64,000 nt of DNA from JAWPMV01 sp038527215 (lineage in GTDB: Bacteria > Bacteroidota > Bacteroidia > J057): assembly GCA_038527215.1 (NCBI GenBank), contig JBCBGC010000016.1, positions 17,956 to 81,955 on the forward strand, given 5' to 3'. Both the position numbers and the translations under genes were made by a program. The notes under the pieces are model-generated. The model saw only the letters and a list, made by a program, of their open reading frames with translations, was not told the origin of the DNA and did not search any database. Shown piece by piece: positions 17,198 to 25,585 of the stretch. Position 1 is the stretch's first letter, and each line of letters begins with the position of its first letter.

Positions 17198-18349
17198 ATG
17201 AAAGAATTTCTTGATCGTTACGACCGCTGGCGCCAATACCTACTGATCCAAAAACCCCATCTTTGGGCCAGTGGATTGCATTATATGTTGCCTTTGACCG
17301 TCGTTTGGGCTCTGATTGGGCTGGGACTGGCTTTGCTGTTTTCGCAGGACCCGGAATTGGCCAATGATGGAGAAGAGCTATTTGGGCTGATGCTATGGCC
17401 AGCCTTTTTGCTGTTTGGTTATTGGCTCTTTCGCTCCGTCCGGGTTCCGGCCAATGTGATGCATGCGCGATGGGCACCAGGGGAAAGAACGGAAGCCTTT
17501 TTTGCTCAGCTGCTGATTGTCGGCATGCTGGCGCTGGGGAGTGTAGGGTTTTATTTTGTCCTCACCTACCAAACCGCAAACCTGGAAACGGCGGAGGAGC
17601 TTCAAGCTACTCGCCTGGTGCTGGATGATCCGCAAGGCTCCCTAATGGGATATTATCCTCAGCTTCCCACCTCAGTCAATGCACGCGTAGATTTTCTCCT
17701 GGAAAAATGGGAGCGATATACCCATGATCCCTATCCTTGTTCCAAGGACGAACTCCTGGCGGCAGTAGCCCAGGCTCAGCAGCATAACCAATCCCTCGAA
17801 CTGGATTGCGCACAATCCCTGCGGCGTCCCGGTTACGCCCTTTGGACCCTGACCCATATTAAGTCTGCCCAGCGGGATCTGGAATCCATTTTCATGGAAT
17901 ATTGGTTCTGGGCCTCTGTATTTAGTGTCTTGGGCTTTTCCTGGCTGATTTATCAACTGGTGAGTATCAGTGGCTGGAAGATTAGTATCCTAATGGTAGT
18001 CGTCACCATCATGGGCATGTTTCTCTATGGCTTGCTTATGCTCAGCATGGCTCGGGGAAGCATGGAAGCCATCGGAGTGATTAACCTATTCTTTTTCCTC
18101 ATGGCCCTGGCCCTTTCTTTGGGAACCGGCCGGAGTCGCAGCAAGAGTATCTCTCAGGCCTTTGCCGGCGCACTGACGCTCGTTTTGCCGCTCTTTCCGT
18201 TGGCGAGTCTTGGCATGATCGTTTCGGAAGGGAATAGTAACTATTATCTGACCCTCTTGCTCTTAGGCGTGTTGCTTACCATGCTTTATTGGGCAAATTT
18301 CCTGCGTCCGGCCTTTTTCAAACTCAAAAATAGTCCTACCGTCTCCTAA
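17198..18349 (+). CDS. Multi-pass membrane protein, probable partner of the ABC ATPase
   Basis: A 383-residue integral membrane protein with no family I recognise. Hydrophobic segments lie near residues 28-48, 65-82, 105-125 and then a cluster from about 235 to 375, with a soluble loop between (about 125-230) containing two cysteines. ATG at 17198 (MKEFLDRYDRW) is preferred; an in-frame GTG at 17156 would overlap the ABC ATPase stop. Strand and spacing put it in one operon with the ATPase. It lacks the conserved loops of common ABC permeases, so the permease role is an inference from position. Confidence 0.6.
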   Translation: MKEFLDRYDRWRQYLLIQKPHLWASGLHYMLPLTVVWALIGLGLALLFSQDPELANDGEELFGLMLWPAFLLFGYWLFRSVRVPANVMHARWAPGERTEAFFAQLLIVGMLALGSVGFYFVLTYQTANLETAEELQATRLVLDDPQGSLMGYYPQLPTSVNARVDFLLEKWERYTHDPYPCSKDELLAAVAQAQQHNQSLELDCAQSLRRPGYALWTLTHIKSAQRDLESIFMEYWFWASVFSVLGFSWLIYQLVSISGWKISILMVVVTIMGMFLYGLLMLSMARGSMEAIGVINLFFFLMALALSLGTGRSRSKSISQAFAGALTLVLPLFPLASLGMIVSEGNSNYYLTLLLLGVLLTMLYWANFLRPAFFKLKNSPTVS

Positions 18350-18407
18350 TGGTATCCTAAGAAAGCCAGTGGGTGCTTTCCCCCTGTTTTTCCCCTTGGA
18401 CCCTTTG

Positions 18408-18415
18408 TACCTTTG
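18408..18415 (+). promoter_or_regulatory. Candidate Bacteroidota -7 promoter element
   Basis: TACCTTTG is a perfect match to TAnnTTTG, 27 bases before the Omp85-family gene's ATG. The -33 region has only a T-rich run, not a clean TTG at the right distance. Confidence 0.45.
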
Positions 18416-18442
18416 CCTTGCTCAAAATCGTTGAGTAATGGC

Positions 18443-20230
18443 ATGCTGTATCGCAACGTCTACATATGGGTAATAGTGCTGATGGGCCTGGGTGGGACCT
18501 GGACGTCCCTGATGGCTCAGGAGAGGGCCTGGCCTAAGGCGACCATTGCCATCGAAGCCATGCCGGACCAGAAGCGTCAGAAAAAGCTGGAGAAAGCCTT
18601 AAGCCTGGCTGAGGATTCCCTGCGGGCAGTATTTCTTCTCAATCAGGAAAGTCAGTGGTGGCGGGAAAAAGGCTATCTGGAAAATGAATTCCATTGGCAG
18701 GAGCCCCACAGCAAAGCCTTAGACTTGCGCTTTCAGGCGGGCCCGCTTTATCTGCTGGATTCTCTGCGGCTGGAGAATGTCTATCCAGATTATTTGCTAA
18801 AGACTGATTTCAAGCGCCTGATTAAACCTGGTAGCCCGCTGGCCTGGGAACCGCTGGAAATCCAACTCAAAGAAATTCTCCTGCTATATCAAAATGAAGG
18901 CTATCCCTTTGCCAGTTTCCGACGGGAACAACTGGAATACTTGAAAAAAGGCCCGGATAGCCTGCTGGTCAGGTTGCGATACTACCTGGAACCCGGAGAA
19001 CAGGTTATCATTGATAGCTTACACATAGAGGGAAAACCCCGGGAAAAAGCCGCCTTCCTTTATAACCTCATCCAATTGCAACCGGGAGATATCTTTAATC
19101 AGTCGCTGCTGGATGAAATCCCGCGTATCCTCAACAACAGTATTTATTACCAGAAAGTAAGCACGCCAGAAGTGGTTTTTACCAGTCCCCGGCAAGCGGA
19201 AGTAAAGGTAAAATTAGAAAAAAAGCAGGCGTCGAAACTGGATGTCCTGCTGGGCATCTTGCCTCCGATCAACAATGATCAACGCATCCGGTTTTCCGGT
19301 TCGGTAGATGTCGCCCTGGTCAGTCCCTTCCGCTTAGGAGAGCAACTGGCCTTGACCTTTAACAACTTCCCGGGTACTTCCCAACAGCTAGGGGCCAGGG
19401 TCGGCGTGCCTTATCTGTTTCGGACCCCTATCAGCCTGGAGAGTGATTTTTCCCTTTTTCGGCAGGAAGAAGATTTTCAAAACCTGAGCTTTTTTCTGGG
19501 AGGGACCTACACCTTTAGCCCTGGACTGGTCGCAAAATTATACCTGCGAAACCGGAATACCCGCCTCCTGAGAGAAAGCCTGGTAGATACCACCGCGCAG
19601 AATTTGGCTCAATTGGATGGGCGAAAGCGGATGATTGGGTTGGGCCTGGAATATGAAAAGCTGGACTACCGACTGAATCCCAGCCGGGGCTGGCACGCTC
19701 AATTTGAGGTGAGCCTCGGACAGCGCCAAATCCTGGAAAATGGGGTGATTAAATTGACCCGCCCGGATTTTTATGAGGGCCTACGCCTGACCCAGTTTAC
19801 GCAGGAAATCTCCCTGAAACTGGCTTGGTATTATAGCTTCTTTCCCCGGCAGGTATTACACCTGGCGAATCAATCCTATTGGTTAGGGCTGGAAAATTAT
19901 TTCCGCAACGATCAGATTCAGGTTGGCGGGAGCCGGAGCATTCGGGGCTTTAATGAAAACCAATACTTCACCGATGCTTATACCTTTTTTACCTTAGAGT
20001 ATCGCTTTCAGCTAGAACGGGATTCTTATCTTTTTGTCTTTGGCGACTATGCCTATGTCAGGGATCGGGCGCTGGGCATTTTGCGCCATCCCTACGGAAC
20101 CGGGATTGGCATGAACTACGGTACCCGGGCTGGGGTAGTCTCGATCAGCTATGCGATAGGAGGGGCGGAGGATCAGCCTTTCCAGCCGGGGCGAGGCCGC
20201 ATTCATGTAGGGCTGATTAACCAATTCTAA
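18443..20230 (+). CDS. Omp85-family outer-membrane protein (BamA/TamA-like)
   Basis: A 595-residue outer-membrane protein of the Omp85 superfamily, with a signal peptide (residues about 1-25, ending LMAQE). Two or three POTRA-like units occupy about 60-280, including a LRFQAGPLY segment and VIIDSLHIEGK. A 16-strand-type beta barrel fills the C-terminal half. The GGSRSIRGFNEN motif is the lid-lock loop (VRGF/Y) typical of BamA and TamA, and the last residue is phenylalanine as in most barrel proteins. It is shorter than BamA and lacks five POTRAs, so a TamA-like or substrate-specific role is likelier than the core BAM subunit. ATG 18443 is chosen over an upstream in-frame TTG because it opens a clean signal peptide. 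Confidence 0.82.
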   Translation: MLYRNVYIWVIVLMGLGGTWTSLMAQERAWPKATIAIEAMPDQKRQKKLEKALSLAEDSLRAVFLLNQESQWWREKGYLENEFHWQEPHSKALDLRFQAGPLYLLDSLRLENVYPDYLLKTDFKRLIKPGSPLAWEPLEIQLKEILLLYQNEGYPFASFRREQLEYLKKGPDSLLVRLRYYLEPGEQVIIDSLHIEGKPREKAAFLYNLIQLQPGDIFNQSLLDEIPRILNNSIYYQKVSTPEVVFTSPRQAEVKVKLEKKQASKLDVLLGILPPINNDQRIRFSGSVDVALVSPFRLGEQLALTFNNFPGTSQQLGARVGVPYLFRTPISLESDFSLFRQEEDFQNLSFFLGGTYTFSPGLVAKLYLRNRNTRLLRESLVDTTAQNLAQLDGRKRMIGLGLEYEKLDYRLNPSRGWHAQFEVSLGQRQILENGVIKLTRPDFYEGLRLTQFTQEISLKLAWYYSFFPRQVLHLANQSYWLGLENYFRNDQIQVGGSRSIRGFNENQYFTDAYTFFTLEYRFQLERDSYLFVFGDYAYVRDRALGILRHPYGTGIGMNYGTRAGVVSISYAIGGAEDQPFQPGRGRIHVGLINQF

Positions 20231-20265
20231 CCCAAAAGGGGATTTTCGATATATTGCGGTGACCT

Positions 20266-21333
20266 ATGGCGCAGGAACAATACATACACAATCATTGTCC
20301 CGAATGTGGAGGAAAGCTCAAGCTGGACAACAATAAGCGAAAGCTGGTTTGTACCAGTTGCGATTATACCCGTAACATCAACGAAAGGTCTGATCAGGTG
20401 GCAGAAATTACCCTTTTTGATCGGGTAAGATTCGATGAGTTTGAGCGGGAAATGGGACGAGGCATGAAATATGTCAGCTGCCAGGGATGTAAGGGGATCA
20501 TTGGCGTACCGAAACATCAGGTCGTGAAAAATTCCTGTCCCTTCTGTGGCAGTAATGATTGGCAAGCGGTAGAAGAGGCGAATAAACCTATGCCCCTGAA
20601 ACCTTTTGGCATCATCCCCTTTACCATACCCCGCAAAGTAGCCTCAGGTAAACTGGCCAGATATCTCCGCAAAGGGAACCCGATTTTTTTACCTCCGGCC
20701 ATTTTTAAACTCCCCAAAGAAGTCAACCTAAGAGGGGTATTCGTGCCGATGTACCTCATGGATGTCTTCACCCGCTCTACCTGGAGAGGGCAAGGCGGCA
20801 TCAGGCGTACCAACAACAAAAAAGAATCCTATATAGCCTGGGAGCCGACCGCTGGCTACTGGGAGCGTTTTCACAATGATCTGCCGGTCCTCGCTTCCAA
20901 GGTGGCAGATGGAAAACTTTTTGACAATATCGCCCCATTCGATACCAAAAAAGTGGTGCCTTACGACCCCGCTTATTTGACGGATTGGCTTACGGAGGTC
21001 TATCAGATGAAGGAAATTGATGGGGCAAAAAAGGCGGATGAGACCATCAACAAAGAGGTAGAAACCTACGTAAAAGGCCGCATCAAAGGCTCAGAGACTA
21101 AGGATCTGAAAATCAACCGTGAGAAAATGTTGCTGACTTTTCGCCATGTGTTGGTGCCCGTATGGATGGCGACTTTTCGCTATCAGGGGAAGGCTTTCCA
21201 ATTTATGATCAATGGACAGAATGGCCGCATTACCGGCCAACGACCGCTTTCCTTCCGCAGAATGTACATTGCGGTAGGGCTCATCATCGCCTTGTTGGTA
21301 TTTCTGGTCCTTCGGTTTCGCTGGTTCGGTTAG
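20266..21333 (+). CDS. Zinc-ribbon protein with C-terminal membrane anchor
   Basis: A 355-residue protein with two N-terminal zinc ribbons: CPECGGKL with its partner CTSC at residues 9-32, and CQGC with CPFCGS at about 74-97. A basic middle region contains repeated aromatic and Lys-rich stretches. A single membrane helix covers about 332-350, leaving a short basic tail. The first ribbon resembles the TFIIB-like ribbons of many uncharacterised membrane-tethered bacterial proteins. Function is unknown. The ATG follows the Omp85 gene by 35 bases on the same strand, so co-transcription is possible. The stop overlaps the T9SS adhesin stop by four bases on the other strand. Confidence 0.7.
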   Translation: MAQEQYIHNHCPECGGKLKLDNNKRKLVCTSCDYTRNINERSDQVAEITLFDRVRFDEFEREMGRGMKYVSCQGCKGIIGVPKHQVVKNSCPFCGSNDWQAVEEANKPMPLKPFGIIPFTIPRKVASGKLARYLRKGNPIFLPPAIFKLPKEVNLRGVFVPMYLMDVFTRSTWRGQGGIRRTNNKKESYIAWEPTAGYWERFHNDLPVLASKVADGKLFDNIAPFDTKKVVPYDPAYLTDWLTEVYQMKEIDGAKKADETINKEVETYVKGRIKGSETKDLKINREKMLLTFRHVLVPVWMATFRYQGKAFQFMINGQNGRITGQRPLSFRRMYIAVGLIIALLVFLVLRFRWFG

Positions 21334-23717
21334 CGGATCAACGTAATGCTGCCTGTCCGTTGGAAGCTTTCACCACTAAATCCGGTTAAATCCAGCCGAT
21401 ACATATACACTCCTTCGGGTACAGCTCTGCCTTTGAACGTTCCATCCCACCATTGATCAGGACTGAGGGCCGTAAAAATGAGTCTCCCCCAGCGATCAAA
21501 TACTTGCAGACGGAACTCCTGCACGAATACCTCTTTGATCCCAAAGGCGTCGTTGCGTCCATCATCATTAGGGGTAAAGGCATTTGGAATATAAATGATG
21601 GGCTCAAAAGGCACACACATGCTGGCTGACCAGCTCTCCGGAGCACATACGCCGGTAGGTGCGATCACCCGAATACGGTAACAATAAATCCCTTCCTCAT
21701 TGTTCAGGTCTTCGTCCAGGAACTGACCTCCCCGATCCCCAAAGTTGGTGTAAATAAGCTCTTCATCTCCGTCTCCTACGCGCCGCCACACTTCATATTC
21801 TAATAAGGGGTCAGGCCATCCTACGTAGGCCCCCCAACTCACATCGACCCCAAAATCCTTTCGGGTAGGGGTAAGGGGAATGGTGCAATGTCTTTCGGTA
21901 GAAATGCCAAAGCCGCAAGGATCTGTTACCTCAATCCGATAGCAGAAACTTCCCTCGGTGGCATCAAGGGTGCTGTCTACCCAGGCTTCTGCCGTCTGAT
22001 CTCCGATTTCGGCCACCAGTCTTTCCTGAACTGAGCCAGGGTCTTGTCGATAAATGCGATAGCTGCGGAAGTTTAGCAAGGTGCTGGCGGTCCAGTAAAG
22101 GGCTACTTTTCCGGACTCGTCCACCGTGGTGCGACAAATTCGCGTACTGCGATTAACCTCTGAACACACCTCATTGCCCAACGCACTTTCTTCCGGAACC
22201 GGACAGGTTTTCAGCAAGCTGAGCCGGTAACAATAAGCGACATTCTGGGCATCTGCTGCTGTCTGATCTACAAAGGTACTTTGATTGGGGTCCGTTACGT
22301 CAGCCACCGGCACCCAGGAGGTGCCATCAAATCGATAAATGCGATATGCATCAAACCCAAGCTGGGAGGTTTCTGGTATTGGTTCCCAGGTTAGGCGAAT
22401 GCTTTGTGGATCATTGGGGCTCACGCAAAGCAATTGGGGCGGGAGCAGCGGGGGATCATTGAGCTCTACGAAAAAGGTGTCCAGGGTGACATTGGGACCT
22501 GGACAGTCGTTGTTGTCGATGGACTCAATGATGAAATAATTCTGGTCAGGCAGCTGGGTATCACAATTAGGCGTCCAGCAAACGGAGCCTTCAATGGGAG
22601 AAAGTCCGGAGGCCAGCCCCTCAAAAGACAAATCATAAGGTGCCTGGGTCAGGGGACCCAACAGGCGAATGCGCAGGGTGTCCTCTTTGACCCCTGGACC
22701 ATTATTATCGACTACGGTAATGTTAAAGCAATTTTGTTCTCCCCGGTTCATGCGAAAGGTCCGACCATCTACCCTCGGGTCCTGAATCTCTTCCAGTTCA
22801 GGTGGATAGTTAATCGGACAATTGATCACATTGACCTGGATGTCGCGCTTCAGCTCACTGATGAGGACCCCATTTCGATATTCGTATACGGATACCGAGA
22901 ATACAAACTGTCCGAACACCGTAGGTCGGACTGAGAGCTCTCCGGTAGCCTGATTAATGTTGAGGGATGGACTTCCATCCATGATGTTATTCAGGCTGTA
23001 TCCGCCTGCCCATGGAACGGGCGTGTGAGGTGGAGGACCGGCTATAGGCTGGGGCATCGCCTGGCTTCCTTCTGTAAAGGGCGTGGTGATTTCATAAACG
23101 AGAGAATCTCCATCCGGATCTACTGCGCTATGATCAAACGTAAAGCGATCATTGATGCAGATATAGGTGGGGAGATTCTGGGTAAAAACCGGGGAATTGT
23201 TACAAAGGGCGGTATTAGGAATCTTAGCCGTCAGGGCCATTCCCTGGGCACCAGGATTCACGAGGTTGACGATGGATTCATTTCGACAGCAGCGTCCCCA
23301 AACCAGGTGGTACCCATTCGGATCATCTGGCAATACGATTTCGGTTTCATAAATACCGCGTGCATAGCAGAGATTGGTAGGAGGCGCAACGCAGGTATCC
23401 GCGGAGGTAAGCACCACATCTTCCTGATCGTCCAGGCCAATGGGTTGCGTCATCATGGGGGAAAGATCACTGGCCCGATAGACGTATACGTTGATGAGGT
23501 CGTCAAAAGGCGTATTGGTGGAGCTGTTCGCGGTGGCGCGGCAATCTCGATACACCAGCACAGTGATCAGATACCGGTTATCCCCATTCGCGTCTTTTCC
23601 GAGGCACCTGTAAATCAGTTCACCCCCTACCAGGTGGCGTGCCTGGGCTGTGGGCAGGAACATGAATAACCCCAAACAACACAGTACCAAAAATTTCAAC
23701 GTAGACCTCGTCACCAT
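21330..23717 (-). CDS. Secreted adhesin-like protein with gliding-motility C-terminal (T9SS type B) domain
   Basis: A 795-residue exported protein with a signal peptide (residues 1-26, ending AQARH). The N-terminal half has cysteine-containing beta domains seen in many large Bacteroidota surface proteins (HLVGGELIYRC opening, YRDCRAT). The middle (about 460-700) has fibronectin type III-like repeats with paired cysteines (WEPIPE, YWTAST, VSWGAY). Residues about 705-795 are the CHU_C domain (IPNAFTPNDDGRND, VFDRWG, WDGTFKGRAVPEGVY), the type B signal for the type IX secretion system. A role in adhesion or gliding-associated surface display is inferred. No T9SS machinery is encoded here. Confidence 0.88.
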   Translation of the reverse strand: MVTRSTLKFLVLCCLGLFMFLPTAQARHLVGGELIYRCLGKDANGDNRYLITVLVYRDCRATANSSTNTPFDDLINVYVYRASDLSPMMTQPIGLDDQEDVVLTSADTCVAPPTNLCYARGIYETEIVLPDDPNGYHLVWGRCCRNESIVNLVNPGAQGMALTAKIPNTALCNNSPVFTQNLPTYICINDRFTFDHSAVDPDGDSLVYEITTPFTEGSQAMPQPIAGPPPHTPVPWAGGYSLNNIMDGSPSLNINQATGELSVRPTVFGQFVFSVSVYEYRNGVLISELKRDIQVNVINCPINYPPELEEIQDPRVDGRTFRMNRGEQNCFNITVVDNNGPGVKEDTLRIRLLGPLTQAPYDLSFEGLASGLSPIEGSVCWTPNCDTQLPDQNYFIIESIDNNDCPGPNVTLDTFFVELNDPPLLPPQLLCVSPNDPQSIRLTWEPIPETSQLGFDAYRIYRFDGTSWVPVADVTDPNQSTFVDQTAADAQNVAYCYRLSLLKTCPVPEESALGNEVCSEVNRSTRICRTTVDESGKVALYWTASTLLNFRSYRIYRQDPGSVQERLVAEIGDQTAEAWVDSTLDATEGSFCYRIEVTDPCGFGISTERHCTIPLTPTRKDFGVDVSWGAYVGWPDPLLEYEVWRRVGDGDEELIYTNFGDRGGQFLDEDLNNEEGIYCYRIRVIAPTGVCAPESWSASMCVPFEPIIYIPNAFTPNDDGRNDAFGIKEVFVQEFRLQVFDRWGRLIFTALSPDQWWDGTFKGRAVPEGVYMYRLDLTGFSGESFQRTGSITLIR

Positions 23718-23796
23718 ATCTTAGAAATTATTTAGCTTTAAATATACATATACCAGCCGAAGAGAAACCCTCATAAAAATTGACCGAAGGAATATT

Positions 23797-23804
23797 TACT
23801 TTTG
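23797..23804 (+). promoter_or_regulatory. Candidate Bacteroidota -7 promoter element for recJ
   Basis: TACTTTTG matches TAnnTTTG and ends 38 bases before the recJ start. A TTG at 23780-23782 lies upstream but with a spacer of only 14 bases, shorter than usual. Confidence 0.4.
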
Positions 23805-23842
23805 CAGGATTATTTTCTGCATTTTGTTGATGGCGTAAGTTT

Positions 23843-25585
23843 ATGTTTTCCAAACGATGGATTCTCAAAGATTCTCCAGACCCAGATCAAGCCGAAATAT
23901 TGGCTGAGGCGCTCAGCACGAGCCATCCTTTCCCTTCGGTTCTGGCTGAAATCCTCCTTCAACGCAATATTACAACCTTCGAGGAAGCCCGGAAGTTTTT
24001 TTTGCCGGATAGTATTCCTTTGCATGACCCTATGCTGATGGCGGACATGGACCTCGCCGTTCACCGCTTGATCAAAGCCCGGGAAAAGAAGGAGAGAGTA
24101 TTATTATACGGAGATTACGATGTAGATGGTACATCTGCCGTAACCATGTTGAGCTTGTTTTTGGAAGATTGGGCCTACGATTTTGATTTTTACATCCCGG
24201 ACCGCTACGCAGAAGGATACGGGGTATCCTTTCAGGGCATAGACTATGCGGTGAAGATAGGCGCAGCTTTGATCGTCAGCCTGGACTGTGGCATCAAGGC
24301 CCACGATAAAGTGCGGTACGCGAACAGCAAAGGCATCGATTTTATCATTTGTGATCACCATACCCCTGCTGCCAGTCTGCCGGAGGCCGTGGCGGTCTTG
24401 GACCCCATGCGAAAGGACGATGCCTATCCCTATAAGTATCTGACCGGTTGTGGGGTAGGGTTCAAATTAGCCCAGGCCCTGAGCTTTCAGCTTCAAGCCT
24501 CGGGATTTACGCCTCCCACCCAGGACTATGATCCCCTGGCCCGGTACAGTGATCTGGTGGCCTTGAGCATTGCATGCGACATCGTGCCCATTACAGGAGA
24601 AAATCGGGCGATTGCTTTTGCCGGCATGAAAAAACTTCAGGAAAATCCCCTGCCTGGGATTAAGGCCCTCATGGATCAGGCAGGCGAGTCGCGGCAATGG
24701 GATATCTCTGACCTGGTGTTTTTCGTTGGTCCGCGGGTCAATGCTGCCGGGAGACTGGGCCATGCCCGGGATGCGGTCCAGGTGCTGTTGGGCAAAGATG
24801 CAGAACTGAAACACCTGGCGGAGGACTTACAGGTTTCGAATGACGAGAGAAAAGGCCTGGACAAGGAAATCACTACCCAGGCTTTGGCTATGATCGCTGC
24901 CGATCCTGCCTATGCCCAAAAGCATACTACAGTCCTGACCCGGGACGACTGGCACAAAGGGGTCATCGGCATTGTCGCCTCCCGCCTGATAGAGCGGCAT
25001 TACCGCCCTACTATTTTGCTGACGGAGTCAGAAGGGAAACTGGTAGGCTCCGCGCGTTCGGTGCCGGGCTTCGACCTCTACCAGGCGCTGGAAGCCTGTG
25101 AAGAGTACCTGGTGCGCTTCGGAGGGCACAAATATGCCGCAGGCATGACCCTCAAACCGGAGGATTTTCCGGCTTTCTGCAAGAAATTTGACGAAGTAGT
25201 AGGAAAAACCATCCACCAAGATCAGAAAATACCCGTTTTATATATCGATCGTGAACTGAGATTTTCTCAAATTAACGCGAGGTTCATTCGCCTTTTGCAA
25301 AGAATGGCGCCCTTTGGTCCGGAAAACCGAAAACCAGTCTTCCGGAGTCGTAGGGTAAAGGTGATGAACAGTCGTTTATTAAAAGAAGTCCATCTGAAGC
25401 TGGTGCTGGAGCAGGAGAACGGGATGTACGAAGCCATTGGGTTTGGATTAGGGGAAAAATGGGCGCATCTGCCTGAGCCTCCGCAATGGATCGACATTGC
25501 CTATCAGCCCATGTTCAACACCTGGAACGGAAGAACGACCATTAATCTACGTCTCAAAGATTTTGAACCTTCTCATGAAGCTTAA
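23843..25585 (+). CDS. recJ: Single-stranded-DNA-specific exonuclease RecJ
   Basis: A 580-residue RecJ, a 5'-3' single-strand DNA exonuclease of the DHH phosphoesterase superfamily acting in recombination and mismatch repair. Motif I is GDYDVDG (G90 onward), motif III is CDHHTP (D171, H172, H173), and the DHHA1 segment shows the GGHKYAAGMTL glycine-rich loop near residue 430. An OB-like C-terminal region includes NGRTTINLRLKD. Length is standard and all metal-binding motifs are present. The gene's final codons overlap the start of the next gene by 11 bases. Confidence 0.96.
   Translation: MFSKRWILKDSPDPDQAEILAEALSTSHPFPSVLAEILLQRNITTFEEARKFFLPDSIPLHDPMLMADMDLAVHRLIKAREKKERVLLYGDYDVDGTSAVTMLSLFLEDWAYDFDFYIPDRYAEGYGVSFQGIDYAVKIGAALIVSLDCGIKAHDKVRYANSKGIDFIICDHHTPAASLPEAVAVLDPMRKDDAYPYKYLTGCGVGFKLAQALSFQLQASGFTPPTQDYDPLARYSDLVALSIACDIVPITGENRAIAFAGMKKLQENPLPGIKALMDQAGESRQWDISDLVFFVGPRVNAAGRLGHARDAVQVLLGKDAELKHLAEDLQVSNDERKGLDKEITTQALAMIAADPAYAQKHTTVLTRDDWHKGVIGIVASRLIERHYRPTILLTESEGKLVGSARSVPGFDLYQALEACEEYLVRFGGHKYAAGMTLKPEDFPAFCKKFDEVVGKTIHQDQKIPVLYIDRELRFSQINARFIRLLQRMAPFGPENRKPVFRSRRVKVMNSRLLKEVHLKLVLEQENGMYEAIGFGLGEKWAHLPEPPQWIDIAYQPMFNTWNGRTTINLRLKDFEPSHEA

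Noticed and set aside
18361..18390. GAAAGC/GCTTTC hairpin before the Omp85 gene
   Set aside because: Short 6-bp stem and only an interrupted T-run; too weak to call a terminator.
23025..23669. 214-codon + strand frame inside the T9SS adhesin
   Set aside because: Isoleucine/arginine-rich antisense frame of a well-supported secreted protein; no signal or domain.
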